The position numbers were made by a program, and so were the translations under genes. The notes below the pieces were generated by a model. It saw only the letters and a list, made by a program, of their open reading frames with translations, did no database searches and was not told where the DNA came from. 64,000 bases of DNA from Sabethes cyaneus (Eukaryota; Arthropoda; Insecta; Diptera; Culicidae), in NCBI RefSeq assembly GCF_943734655.1, contig NC_071355.1:13310768-13374767 (forward strand). The letters run 5' to 3'. Shown here piece by piece: positions 1 to 10,337 of the stretch (position 1 is its first letter; each line of letters starts with the position of its first letter).

Positions 1-1019
1 TGAAAAAGTTCTACGTTTGTAATAGCTTTTAGTGTGGTATTTTTTTCTCTCAGTTATTGTGAGCACGTGCTACTGCACCTATCGGGTGAATCTGGTGATC
101 TTGTGATCTGCGCCATTTTGAAGAAAAGTGAAACCCTTGGCAAAGTGTCGATCGTGATACTAAAGACAGACGAAAAAAGTTTTTTTTTTATCGTCGCTAA
201 ATATTGTTTTCGCTGTCCCGCAGCAAGCAGTCTGCTAGCCGCGTCGGAGAGTGGACTTGATCGCGAATCTCACGACGTCGCCGAAGGTAAGTCAAGTCTT
301 TCTTATCATTCTTGGGATAGCGGACGATGTTGAAATGTGTTATTTTTTTGTACTTTGCTTTCGCTCTGGGAGCAAAAAAACAGTATTGCACACTTTGAGT
401 GCTGGTACAGGCCAGTCGCTTGATGGTTACGTTTGTACATAGTTACTGACAAACCGACGCAACGGAAAGGCACGAGTGGCAGCTGTGTATAAAATATACG
501 AGCTGACGAGCGCAAATAGTTGGATTATTTTTTTGAAACGGAGGCTACATATCATGGTAGTGTATTTATATGTTTTTTCTACACAAATTCGTTTTTGCTC
601 TTAAACTGGAGACATGGAGGTGACGAAACAGAATATGGCTAGTAGTTTAGTTGGTGCAGTGAGGTTAAAAAGGTAATCTTCTAGCCGACAGGGAGCGGTT
701 TACTTTGCAGGGGTGAGGGCTGCGTTCAGCCGTCTTGAGCTGCGCGTGTGCGGAGTGCTCCATGTGCCTCGTTTCAGAGGCTGTTTTATTTTGAATGCAT
801 TGATGCATTGCGGGAAAATGATTTTACCCATGTTTTGTTATCACAGAATAGATAGGAACTTTGACTTGAATGACTGTTGTTATAATGCTTGCTTATTACC
901 TTGCTTGCTTTCATTTTTTTCGCCTTTGGTCCACATCATCAACATGATTGGTAAAGGGAGGCTCCGATACTCTGAACTGCGAATATAGGTTCAACAATTC
1001 GATGCGATTATGGCTGAAT
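1..1019 (+). other. Unassigned leader region with possible initiator and splice donor
   Basis: No recognisable protein is encoded here. A TCAGTT match to the arthropod initiator lies at about 51-56, and a GAAG/GTAAGT match to a 5' splice donor lies at about 285-292. Together they could outline a short non-coding first exon or the transcribed leader of a retroelement. The short open frames in this stretch show no family motif. The rest of the region is unremarkable A+T-rich DNA. Confidence 0.3.
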
Positions 1020-1880
1020 GGAAAATGGTTCGGTACGACCATAGTTAAGTGAAAAGGATAACTGTTTTGACATGGTCAATAGCAAACAAAGTGGATCGGT
1101 ACGACCACAGATATACAAAGTGGTTCGGTATGACCATTGGTAAATAAAGTAGTTCTTGATGGCTTAGAATTGAATGGCTCGGTACGACCATTGACAAATG
1201 AAATGATTCGGTACGATCATTATTCGATGAAATATGGTTCGGAACGACCATAGATAAATGAAAAGGATAACTGTTTTGACATGGTCAATAGCAAACAAAG
1301 TGGATCGGTACGACCACAGATAGACAAAATGGTTCGGTACGACCATTGGTAAATAAAATAGTTCTGTATGGCTTAGAATTGATTGGCTCGGTACGACCAT
1401 TGACAAATGAAATGATTCGGTACGATCATTATTCGATGAAATATGGTACGGTACGACCATAGTTAAATGAAAAGGATAACTGTTTGACATGATCAATAGT
1501 AAATAAAGTGGATCGGTACGACCACAGATAGACAAAATGGTTCGGTACGACCATTGGTAAATAAAATAGTTCTGTATGGCTTAGAATTGAATGGCTCGGT
1601 ACGACCATTGACAAATGAAATGATTCGGTACGATCATTATTCGATGGATTATGGTTCGATACGACCATAGTTAAATGAAAAGGATAACTGTTTGACATGA
1701 TCAATAGTAAATAAAGTGGATCGGTACGACCACAGATAGACAAAATGGTTCGGTACGATCATTATTCGATAAAGTATAGGGTTCGGTACGACCATAGTTA
1801 AATGGAAAGGATAAGTGTTTGACATGATCATTAGCAAATGAAGTGATTCGATACGATCATTGTCGGGAAGATGGCCCATA
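1020..1880. repeat. 209-bp tandem satellite built from an 18-bp sub-motif
   Basis: A unit of about 209 bp recurs with landmarks at 1051, 1260, 1469 and 1677, plus a shortened copy at about 1804 that lacks roughly 80 bp. Inside the units the motif GGTTCGGTACGACCAT and close variants occur about 20 times, with a repeating spacing near 65, 29, 54, 30 and 30 bp. Long open frames on the minus strand are by-products of the repeat: 209 is not a multiple of three and the frame shifts at each unit. Confidence 0.92.
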
Positions 1881-2190
1881 TCTTCTAATGATCGTTAGTT
1901 GCATACATAAGTAATAAAAGTGTTTTTTTTTTGTATGCCAGAAGGGCATTGGGTTAAAAGGCCACTGCGACAGTCTTAATGATCGTCTTTTGTGGCAGGC
2001 CTCGATTGCTGTACACAGTTTACGGATCGCTCATACCCATTGATGGAGTTGAATAATAGTGGTTAGAATCTATTTAAAATTAGAGCTACATTGCTTTCCG
2101 AAAGCTGCAATGTACTTAAGTGCTATTTGTGATAAATAGCTTGGGGTCTAATTGTTTTTTTTCTGTTCTAAGGGCATTATAGTATTCAGT
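1881..2190 (+). other. Spacer between satellite and gag
   Basis: About 310 bp without a gene. A polypyrimidine run ending in CTAAG at about 2151-2171 resembles a 3' splice acceptor shortly before the gag start codon. No primer-binding site or LTR boundary was recognised. Confidence 0.35.
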
Positions 2191-3391
2191 ATGCCAGGAG
2201 GTAAATACGTACGTGCCATCATTAATATTGAAGATGATGATGATTTTGAAAATGGAGACTCAGAAGAAGAGTCTGGTGTCGAGTGAGAGTAAAGAAGAAT
2301 TAGACAAATCTCGCGAAACCACGGTAGCATCTTTTCGGCAAAATGCTCAGGCAGAGTATTCGGTGGGTCGGAAAAGTAAGAGCATTTGTGTGGACCAAAC
2401 ATTGCTCGGGAAACTAGACCGTATAGTAAAGGCAGTGTTTGCGTTACCGGAAAGGCGACAACAGTTGTAGGAAGCCACAGTTCCTCCGTGGCTTAGCTCC
2501 CGAATCAATCCGTCTCCAATACCAAAAGACACGGAAACTCGCGTTTCCTCACATACAAATGCCAATAATATTGGTGGAATACGCTGGGACATCCGCCCTT
2601 TTCCACAGGGTATACCTACTAGTAAGTTGTGGTCTGAGTGGTGCCGATTTAAATCTAACTTCGAAATGGCTACGGACTCAAGCAATGTCAACACTGGTAA
2701 CTACGCAAAGCTGCTGTATTTTTACATGGGTGATCAGTTACAAGGATTGATTTTCGCCGCAAATCTCTGTCCCAGTTTCAATGACCCACAATGCTACGCA
2801 ACTTTGACTAAGAATGTTAGCACACACCTGCGTTCCTTGATTGATACAACAGCTGAACATAAAGATTTCATTTGTCTCGAACAGGAGTCTAATGAGTCTG
2901 CGATAGCATTCTATGCGAGGGTTGTAGAAAAAGCCGGTATGTGCGGATATGGACATAGCGAGAACAGGTTCGTCCGCTCTCGAATACTGCACGGAATGAT
3001 TAACCGAGATATTGCCGATACAGCTAGAAAGTACAATCAGGATATTCAAACAATCATTCAAGCGGTTACTCGAGCTGAAGCATTCAATATTAACACTGGT
3101 CCGTCGAGAGCCGAAAATATAATGGAAGTTACTACGAAAGTTAGCATCCGACCATCAGGACAGAAGAGATTTGCTTCCAGCTGATGGAACTCACAAGATA
3201 GTGGACGCTCAAATGACCCACCAAACAATCGTAAAGACCATTATGGTAGAAACACGGGCAGACACAATCGGTGTTTTCGATGCGACCGTCCGAAGCACAA
3301 CGGAAGGCAATGTCCAGCTCTTTCCAAGAACTGCAATACATGCAACGAGCGGGGGCATTTTTCGGCCATCTGTAGCTTGGAATACTCCTAG
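2191..3391 (+). pseudogene. Broken Ty3/gypsy-like retrotransposon gag
   Basis: The reading starts at ATG 2191 with an acidic N-terminus, needs a frame change near 2260-2290, and then runs in one frame to a stop near 3391, interrupted by TAG at 2468-2470 and TGA at 3182-3184. The C-terminal part carries two CCHC zinc knuckles of the form CX2CX4HX4C, at about 3272-3313 and 3338-3379, which is the nucleic-acid-binding signature of nucleocapsid. The middle of about 185 codons looks like a Gag capsid region with no catalytic motif. No protease or polymerase follows, so this is a remnant. Assignment to Ty3/gypsy rather than another LTR group rests on the general look of the protein. Two stops and a frameshift make function very unlikely. 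Confidence 0.75.
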
Positions 3392-3429
3392 ATTTTTTTA
3401 CATAGATTTTTTATCACATTTTACCTTGT

Positions 3430-3711
3430 AAGAAGAGGAGAGATGTGGGGGTTGAGTACCGCTGGAACAGAATGTCATATTGCATATTCCAGTATCGGAG
3501 CGTGCATCACTCAGCTCTTGGCAATAATGCCCGGTGCTATCATCGCGACGGATACCATGCGTTCGGTGCGGTCTCGTGTCGGCAGTCATCGGTATCGCCG
3601 GCATTCCAGCCGTGTCGATAGTGCTGATTGCTGAGCAGCCCGCAGACGTTCGCAGCCATCCGAAGAGATAAGTCTTGGGCGATTCTTAGTGGCAGTGCAA
3701 ATAAGACATTG
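3430..3711 (+). repeat. Possible polypurine tract and LTR of the gag element
   Basis: A purine-rich run, AGAAGAGGAGAGA, at about 3430-3442 is followed directly by TGTGGGGG, as at a PPT/3' LTR junction. A TG...CA segment could end at TTGCACA near 3711, where RTE-like sequence begins. I did not find a matching 5' LTR inside the window, so this is tentative. Confidence 0.4.
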
Positions 3712-5352
3712 CACAGGTGTTTGGAGTTTCTTCCTACCATAGATTTGGTTTTTGCCGCGTTGATTTGTCGTCCATGTCTCCGTTTTAGTCGGGCGTAGAT
3801 TGCCTTCGCCGGCCCAGCGCGGTTTCCAGCAATGATGTCAAGGTCGTCTGCGAAAACTAGGAGTTGACAACTTTTGTCGAAGATGCTTCCTTTTGTTTCG
3901 ATGCCCACTTGCTGGATCATTCTTTAATAGTGATGTTAAATAACATCCAGGAACGTTCCCTTATCGCAAACCTCAGCGTGATACAGCTGTTCGCGCTTGA
4001 CTGTATCCTATGCTGCCCTGAAATCTACAAAAATATGACGCATAACGTCGTACTCCCGACATTTCTGCAGGACCAGTGTTCAACTACCATTGGAAGCAAT
4101 TCATCGACGATTCTCAACATAGATTCATGCCACGTCGATCAACCACGACGAATCTCCTTTCATTCACTACCTATGCTACGGATACCATGTCGAGGCATTT
4201 CCAAACGGATACAATTTACACCGACCTCTCTGCTGCTTTTGACAGGTTGAATTTTGAAATTGCGATTGCCGAAAACTCGACAGAATGGTACTTGGTGGCA
4301 CCCTAATGCTCTGGCTGAAGTCCTACTTGGCTGATCGGCATCTGGCTGTTAACATCGGAGAATCAATATCCAGCGAGTTTTTTGCTACGTCTGGTATTCC
4401 ACAAGGCAGTCATCTAGATCCGCTCATCTTCATGCTATGCGTCAACGTTGTAAATTTTACGCTAGGAGGACCCAGGCTTTCCTTTGGTAATGGTCTAAAG
4501 ATCTGTCTTGAGGTCAAAAAAGTAGAAGACATCATGTTTCTGCAACAGCAATTGGAGAGTTTTTCTAGAATGGTGCTCAACATTAGCAAGTGTTCAGTGG
4601 TGTCGTTCTCCAGGAAAAACGGCCAATCCTTTTCAACTATCATCTGAGCGGTGAACTGATTAAAAGAGAGTCCTGCATCAAGGACTTGGGAGTTCTCCTT
4701 GACTCGCAGCCCACCTACAATCAGAACATTAGTTACATCTTTGCTAAAGCATCCTGCAGTCTTAACCTAATAATTCTGAGAAGCACGAAAAGCTTCACTG
4801 ATATGCATTGCTCGAAGAATTTGTACTGCGCATTTGTCCGTTCGATGCTGGAATATTGTTCGGCGCACAACCATATTAATCTACGAGCTCAACCACGACC
4901 TCTTCGTAGCAGAATGTTCCTCCGAGTACTGTTTCAAAGGACAAATTATGCAACAAATGAGGTCATCGTCCGACTACAACGAGTCTTCAGCCCAGTGTCA
5001 GCGGGGTTCGACTTTCACCTAACTCGTAGGACTATTCGTGGGAACTTTTTAAACTTCTTTCGCACTAGTTAGACTAAATTATTATTAGGACAATAATATG
5101 TCTATACCTATAGACACAAAATAGGATAAACATTTGTTGGAAAGTTAAAAATCGATCCGTAGTATCGTGGGTCTCCATGAAGGCCGCCTGATACTGCCCA
5201 ACGTAATTTTCTGCTATTGAGGATAGACGACGTAACAAAATCTGGGAGAGCACTTTGTAGGCGGCGTTGACCACCGTAATGTCGTGGTAATAACAGCAAT
5301 ATAGCCGATCGCCCTTTTTGTATATAGGACAAACCGCACCTTCCATTCCCTT
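3712..5352 (-). mobile_element. RTE-type LINE fragment split by a CR1-like insertion
   Basis: Minus-strand RTE reverse transcriptase pieces lie on both sides of a plus-strand LINE. The right piece (5116-5352) reads through the CPIYKKGDRL and NAAYKVLSQILLRRL motifs. The left piece (3712-4072) resumes with the FVDF-type RT motif, the FADD catalytic box and the AIYARLK region. In RTE order the two pieces are contiguous, so they were one copy. Both ends are truncated: upstream at a hairpin repeat and downstream at the possible LTR. Several frame breaks are present. Confidence 0.82.
4073..5115 (+). pseudogene. CR1/Jockey-type LINE reverse transcriptase fragment
   Basis: Three overlapping frames encode successive parts of a LINE RT: SQHRFMPRRST and YTDLSAAFD at 4110-4250, the IPQGSHLDPLIF motif near 4395-4430, and the C-terminal thumb region through FQRTNYATNEV to about 5072. 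The catalytic YADD box has decayed to SFGNG near 4480-4490. At least two frameshifts separate the blocks. No endonuclease is present, so the copy is 5'-truncated. The sequence ACATTT plus a similar tail occurs at both junctions with the surrounding RTE copy, which fits a target-site duplication. Confidence 0.8.
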
Positions 5353-5646
5353 CATACTTTGCTTATGTTGGTTGTATTTCACATGAATATATGGCTCTAG
5401 GCGATTATTGAAGGACTCAAAATACACCTTTTTGCAGAAGATTGTAAATCTCTAGGACCTTGCCTTACAAAGTTATCGCTTTTGGCTCGTTAAGTTAAGG
5501 AATAATAAAGCTAAAATAAGCGATAACTTTGTAAGGAAAGGTCCTAGAGATTTGCAACCTTCTGCAAAAACATGTGTTTTGAGTCTTTCAATAATCTCCT
5601 ACAACCATATACTCCTGTAAAATACAACCAACATACGCTAAATATG
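5353..5646. repeat. Inverted-repeat hairpin
   Basis: Arms at about 5353-5483 and 5513-5646 are imperfect reverse complements around a loop of about 29 bp. The arms include AGCGATAACTTTGTAAGG and its complement. The left end abuts the truncated RTE fragment. Confidence 0.8.
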
Positions 5647-5800
5647 AAAAACTCATTTTTAAAGAATTTCCAAAGAAAATCCTGTATTGCTCTGCACTCG
5701 ATAGAGATAGAAATATCATTTCTTTAGCAAAGTTGTTTACCTTTATATTTTCTATAACTTTACCGAAGGAACCATGTGTCTATCTACGAACACAAAAAAA
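5545..5800 (+). repeat. Dispersed repeat, copy 1
   Basis: This segment, which overlaps the hairpin's right arm, resembles 6030-6290 in the same orientation. Shared landmarks are a TGCAAAAAC start, a GCACTCGATA stretch, TTTCTT(T/C)AGCAAAGTTG and a final ACACAAAAA. It has no coding signature. Confidence 0.65.
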
Positions 5801-6029
5801 ATAGGCGTGAATCGAGCTTTTAGCGAACGCGAAACACATAAAACGTATGCTCGCCGTACTCTCATTTTGGTGGTTAGGGACAAGCGGAACCCGTACAAGT
5901 TTATAGTACTCGACTTAAGCTTTAAGATGCAGCGCTGATTTCATCAATCCGTTTGCCCCATTTCACCCCATGCGCTTGTGAAGCTATGGAAATTTAAAGC
6001 TTGAATATGTTATCGCAGCAAGTGAAGGC
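5801..6029. other. Unassigned spacer
   Basis: Nothing recognised: A+T-rich sequence between two copies of a dispersed repeat. Confidence 0.5.
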
Positions 6030-6290
6030 TCAAGAGATTTGCGGTTTTCTGCAAAAACGTGTATTTTGAGAGCTTCGATAATTGTCTAGAACATTGCATT
6101 CTTGTAAAATGAAACTAAGAAAAGCTAAGTATGGAAAATCGATTTTTAAAGAAGTTTTAAAGAATATGCCCTATAGTTTAGCACTCGATAATGATAGAAA
6201 TTTTATTTCTTCAGCAAAGTTGCTTGTTTTTACAATATTTACAGCTTTGCGGGAGAAACTATGTCTATGTTTCCTAACACAAAAAGTTAT
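6030..6290 (+). repeat. Dispersed repeat, copy 2
   Basis: Second direct copy of the repeat at 5545-5800. Its 80-aa open frame is not conserved between the two copies and is not supported as a gene. Confidence 0.65.
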
Positions 6291-6374
6291 TCTTTTATTT
6301 TCACTTGTGACAGTTTTAGATTAAGGGAACAAAAGTGCTGAAGACCATAAATTATAAAATGAAAACAAAAGACG

Positions 6375-6690
6375 CTAGGAAAATAGTTCCACCTTTCGCC
6401 CTTTTGGACTACTGTGCAATGCCAGGTAACTATAACGACGTTCAAGCATTGCAGAAATAAAAACGGCCCTAGATGGCTTCCTTGTGGAACGCCAGAACAA
6501 ACTGGAAATGGTGACGAAATGTGATCACCAATTTTGACAGACACGCTTCGACATAGGGAAGATTCAAGTGTAGTTTAGCATATGTTCGTTCATGTCAAGT
6601 CGATCAAATTTGGCAATTGCAATTTGATGATTTATTTTTTCAAATAGTGCAGATAAGTCTGTATATAGTGCATTCACTTGATGATCAACC
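6375..6690 (-). pseudogene. Small CR1/Jockey-type LINE RT fragment
   Basis: On the minus strand the segment reads through a YTDLSALFEKINHQIAIAK-like stretch and then SGVPQGSHLGPFLF, which are consecutive RT core motifs. It is truncated on both sides, is interrupted by a stop, and lacks the catalytic YADD box. Confidence 0.75.
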
Positions 6691-6786
6691 TCCGTGCTGA
6701 TCCAACGAAATGTAGTGTGTGTATCTCTGAGAAAGCTTCCGAAGAACTGAATTCAAACAGTTTAGAAGTGGCACTTAGTACAGCTA

Positions 6787-7327
6787 TACCCGAGTAGGAA
6801 CGAAGAGCAAAATAATATAAAAACAATATCAAACGGTGTTATAATGGTATATTTTATTATTGAATAGATAAGGAGATACATTGATAATACATTTTGTTAT
6901 TAAGTAGATATTTAAAACAGTGGTTGAAAGATGAGTTTAATAACTGATTTTGTTATCATATCTTATTTTGGCTTTAAAATGACATTCGATATATTTCATA
7001 CAATTTTTTTATTGATTAAAGAGATTTTCGATTATAAATATTTTATAAAATGATTTTTTAATATATTATATACTACTGCATTTGTTATTCAATACCTTAA
7101 TAATACTAAAATATGTTATTCTAAACTCTGAATACAGCCATGTTATTGATTGTTATTCAAATAACACAAATAGTTATTCTTTTGGTCTTAAAGGAGTAAA
7201 ATTTTGATATTATTTTTTGTTATTTTACCAACTATGTCAGCCAAAACAAGAAAAAATTTTGATATGAGGTATTCGTTTTCCAATAACACATTTTGATATT
7301 ATTTTGCTCTTCGCTCCTGCTCGGGTA
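6787..7327. mobile_element. Non-autonomous TIR element, A+T-rich
   Basis: The ends are inverted repeats of roughly 50 bp: ACCCGAGTAGGAACGAAGAG at the left, and its close complement (ACCCGAGCAGGAGCGAAGAG reading inward) at the right. The 540-bp interior is very A+T-rich with many TTATT words and no ORF. I saw no clear target-site duplication. Confidence 0.78.
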
Positions 7328-7334
7328 CTCAGAA

Positions 7335-7410
7335 AGTTCGAGATTATTCGTTTGCTTCTTCTTCTTCTTTTTCTTCTTTTACTTCTTCTTCTTTTTCTTC
7401 CTCTTCAGCA
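7335..7410. repeat. (CTT)n tract, probable RTE tail
   Basis: An imperfect CTTCTTCTT run directly abuts the 3' end of the minus-strand RTE element, so on that strand it reads (GAA)n. RTE elements often end in short tandem repeats, so I read it as the tail. Confidence 0.7.
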
Positions 7411-7619
7411 GCATAGAGCGGGGGTGGCTCGTGCTGTTTCAAGCACTCGTCTCCATTCAGCTCGGTCTTGGGCCACTCGTCGCCAATTTCCTAGTCGTCT
7501 CAGAAGTCGCAAATCGCTTTCGACCTGGTCGAGCCATCGTGCACTTTGGGCCCCCCTGTTCCTGATGATGGTGGGGTTGTTGAAGAGGACTATTTTCGTC
7601 GCACTGTCGTCCGGCATCC

Positions 7620-9050
7620 TTACGACGGCTCCGGCATCCGCTGGATCTCCTTACTAGTGTTGTTGTCCGCGGTCACCAGCGATCCCAAATACACGAACTC
7701 CTCTACCAGTTCTAGTTCGTCGCCGTTAACGGTTACCGTCCGTGGGAGGCGCGCATTTGTTTCCTTTGAGCCTCTTCCTTTCATGTATTTGGTTTTCGAC
7801 GCATTTATTTTCAGCCCAATTGTCCTAGACTCCGCTTTCAGTCTGGCATAGATTGCCTCCGCCGTCGCAAAGTTCCTGGCAATGATATCGAAGTCATCTG
7901 CAAAGCCTAGAAGTTGGCTACTCTTGGTAAAAATCGTGCCTCTCGTTTCGATGCCCGCTCGTCGGATCACGCCCTCAAGAGCGATGTTGAACAGCATGCA
8001 GGATAGACCGTCACCTAGTCTCAACCCTTGTCGCGTCTCAAAGGGACTCGAGAGTGTCCCAGAAATGCGTACGAAACACATCACTTGATCCAATGTAGCT
8101 CTGATCAGTCGCGTCAGTTTGTCCGGAAAACCGTATTCGTGCATTATCTGCCATAGCTTGTCTCGATCGACTGTATCGTATGCTGCTTTGAAATCAATAA
8201 AGATGTGATGCGTGGGCACGTTGTACTCCCGACATTTCTGCAAGATCTGTCGGATAGTAAAAATTTGGTCCGTAGTTGCGCGAGCCCCCATGAAACCCTC
8301 CTGATAATTTCCTACGAAACCTTGTGCTATCGGTGACAGCCGGCGTAACAGGATCTGGGAGAGTACCTTGTAGGCGGCATTTACCAGCGTTATACCACGA
8401 TAGTTGCAGCAGTCTAGCCGATCACCCTTTTTGTAGATCGGACAAACCACTCCTTCCATCCATTCCTCCGGTAGCTTTTCCTCCTCCCAAATCCTCGAAA
8501 TAACGCAGTGTAGAGCCTTTGCTAGCGTTTCTCCGCCATGTTTATAAAACTTTGCCGGTAGGCGGTCCTTCCCAGCGGCTTTATTGGTCTTCAGCGGCCT
8601 GATTTCTCGTTTGACTTCTTGGAGATCAGGTGCTAGGACATCACTATCTTCCATGGGCGCTCCTAGGTTAATTTCCGTTCCTCCTCCTTCTGCGACTTCG
8701 CCATTGAGGTGTTCATCGAAGAACTGCTTCCACCTGTCGACCACCTCGCGCTCGTTTGTAATTAGATTCCCTCCCTCGTCCCTACACATGGCAGGTTTCG
8801 GTGTGTAGCCCTTCCGAGTTTGGTTCACCTTCTCATAAAACTTGCACGTGTCATAAGCTCGGAATAGTTGCTCTAATTCTTCATGATCTATGTCCTCCTT
8901 TTGGTGCTTTTTTCTCCTTTGGATCGTGGTCAACTGATTTCTAGCTCGTCGATATTTGGCCAGGTTCTCTCTAGTGGCAATACTTAGATAATTTTTCCAA
9001 GCATTTTTTTTCCCCATCAAACCAATCATTTTGTGTACTCCGAGGCTCAA
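7620..9050 (-). pseudogene. RTE ORF, reverse transcriptase half
   Basis: The 476-codon frame encodes the RT of an RTE-clade LINE. In order it shows VDRWKQFFDEHLNG, NKAAGKDRLP, CPIYKKGDRLDCCNYRGITL, IFIDFKAAYDTVDR, RQGLRLGDGLSC and the catalytic box GFADDFDII, then AIYARLKAE and the LVTADNNTS region. This matches the order known for RTE elements of insects. It is out of frame with the endonuclease by one homopolymer shift. It ends early because of a deletion that joins the NTSKEIQR region to the 3' UTR, removing the YGLEMLT-type C-terminal block seen in the other copy. Confidence 0.88.
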
Positions 9051-9996
9051 TACCTAATGCCGCGGTAGCGGCCTCTCCGATGGCCGAGCGTATTCTGCCC
9101 CAACCGTCTTCGAGGTTTGAAGTACCTAACTCCTCGAAAGAAGGCAGTGCCTCATTCAGTACTCGCGCGTAGTTCTCGGCAGCTTGTGGGTTATCTAGCT
9201 GCCTGATGTTCAGCCGAAGAGGGCAGCTTTGACGTGTCCGGTATACGGTGGACAGCTTTGAGCGCACATGTACTGCTACTAGGTAATGGTCAGAATCAGT
9301 ATCCGCACCCCGACGGGAGCGTACGTTCGTGATGTTAGAGAAACACCGGCCCTCTATCAGAACGTGGTCAATTTGGTTCATTGTACGTTGGTCAGGTGAT
9401 CTCCAGGTGGCTTTGTGGATATCCTTGTGCTGGAATAAGGTACTTCGGATTACCAGGCCTCGGGAAGCTGCGAAGTTTATACATCGTTGGCCGTTATCGT
9501 TTGTGTCGGTGTGCAGGCTATGGGGTCCTACCACCGGTCTATACATTTCTTCCCTACCGACCTGGGCGTTCATATCCCCGATGACGATCTTGATGTCCCG
9601 TGACGAGCAGCTGTCGTACGTTGCCTCCAGCTTCGCGTAGAACGCTTCTTTCTCATCGTCGGGTCTACCTTCGTGCGGGCAGTGCACGTTAATGATGCTA
9701 TAATTGAAGAAACGGCCCTTTATCCTCAGTACACACATTCTCTCGTTGATCGCCTTCCAATCAATCACGCGATCCTGCATTCCGCCCAACACTACAAAGC
9801 CCGTCCCCAGTTCGTTGGTAGCGCCACCGCTCTGGTAAAACTGGGCCTTTCCGCCACGTATCTTCCATACCTTCTCTCCTTTGCGACAGATTTCCTGCAG
9901 AGCTACGATACCGAGTTTGCGGGGTTCCAGCTGTTCAATCAGCACCCGCTCGCAACCTGCGAAATTTAGCGATCTGCAGTTCCAAGTCCCGAGTCT
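8971..9996 (-). pseudogene. RTE ORF, apurinic endonuclease half
   Basis: This half encodes an APE-type endonuclease that would nick target DNA for target-primed reverse transcription. Visible motifs in order are TWNCRSLNF, LQEI with the catalytic glutamate, GDMNAQVG and the terminal SDHYLV with its catalytic Asp-His pair. The start codon used by the other copy (ATG at 22239, MEWRLGTWNC...) is replaced here, so no good start remains although the frame is open upstream. The frame ends at 8971 because of a length change in a run of eight A on the coding strand at about 9004-9011. The RT half continues in another frame. Confidence 0.85.
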
Positions 9997-10337
9997 CCAT
10001 TCGTCGTCCTTGTTCCGTCGCCTAGGTCGATGCCGAATATTCGGCTCCGAATATGCTTGAATGTTGTTAGTTTAAGTTTATTTAGGTGTGTAGCCGTACT
10101 GGGGCAACACTACCGAGTCTCGTGATGGCGCTTCCATCTTATAGTGCCGAGACTCACTATACCTCCTTCCCGGTTAGTATACGACCTTGGTTTCCACCGG
10201 GGTTGGTTACCCGATCTCCGCTAAGGTTGCTCGTATTCCGGCTGGTACCACGAGGAGGTCGGGATCGGAGTTGCTGGATAAGAGGCTAACGACCACTATG
10301 GGGTCTATATTCCGCATTATCCAGCCGTTTACCAAGC

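Larger units (their letters stand above)
7396..10337 (-). mobile_element. Nearly complete RTE-type LINE (copy A)
   Basis: The order on the minus strand is 5' leader (about 10337-9995), endonuclease, reverse transcriptase, then a (GAA)n-like 3' tail. The 5' end, with GGTAAACGG and GGATAATGC, matches the start of the second RTE copy near 22570, so this is the natural 5' end. Next to that copy the C-terminus carries an internal deletion near 7630 that removes the last RT-adjacent domain. Autonomous activity is unlikely. Confidence 0.88.

Noticed and set aside
1045..1879. Chain of minus-strand ORFs encoding similar peptides
   Set aside because: They follow the 209-bp satellite and change frame with each unit, so they are by-products of the repeat.
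1020..1880. CRISPR-like spaced repeats
   Set aside because: The whole 209-bp unit repeats, including the sequence between motifs, so there are no unique spacers. The context is eukaryotic and no cas genes are present.
2191..3391. Domesticated Arc-like gag gene
   Set aside because: A frameshift and two in-frame stops argue against selection for function.
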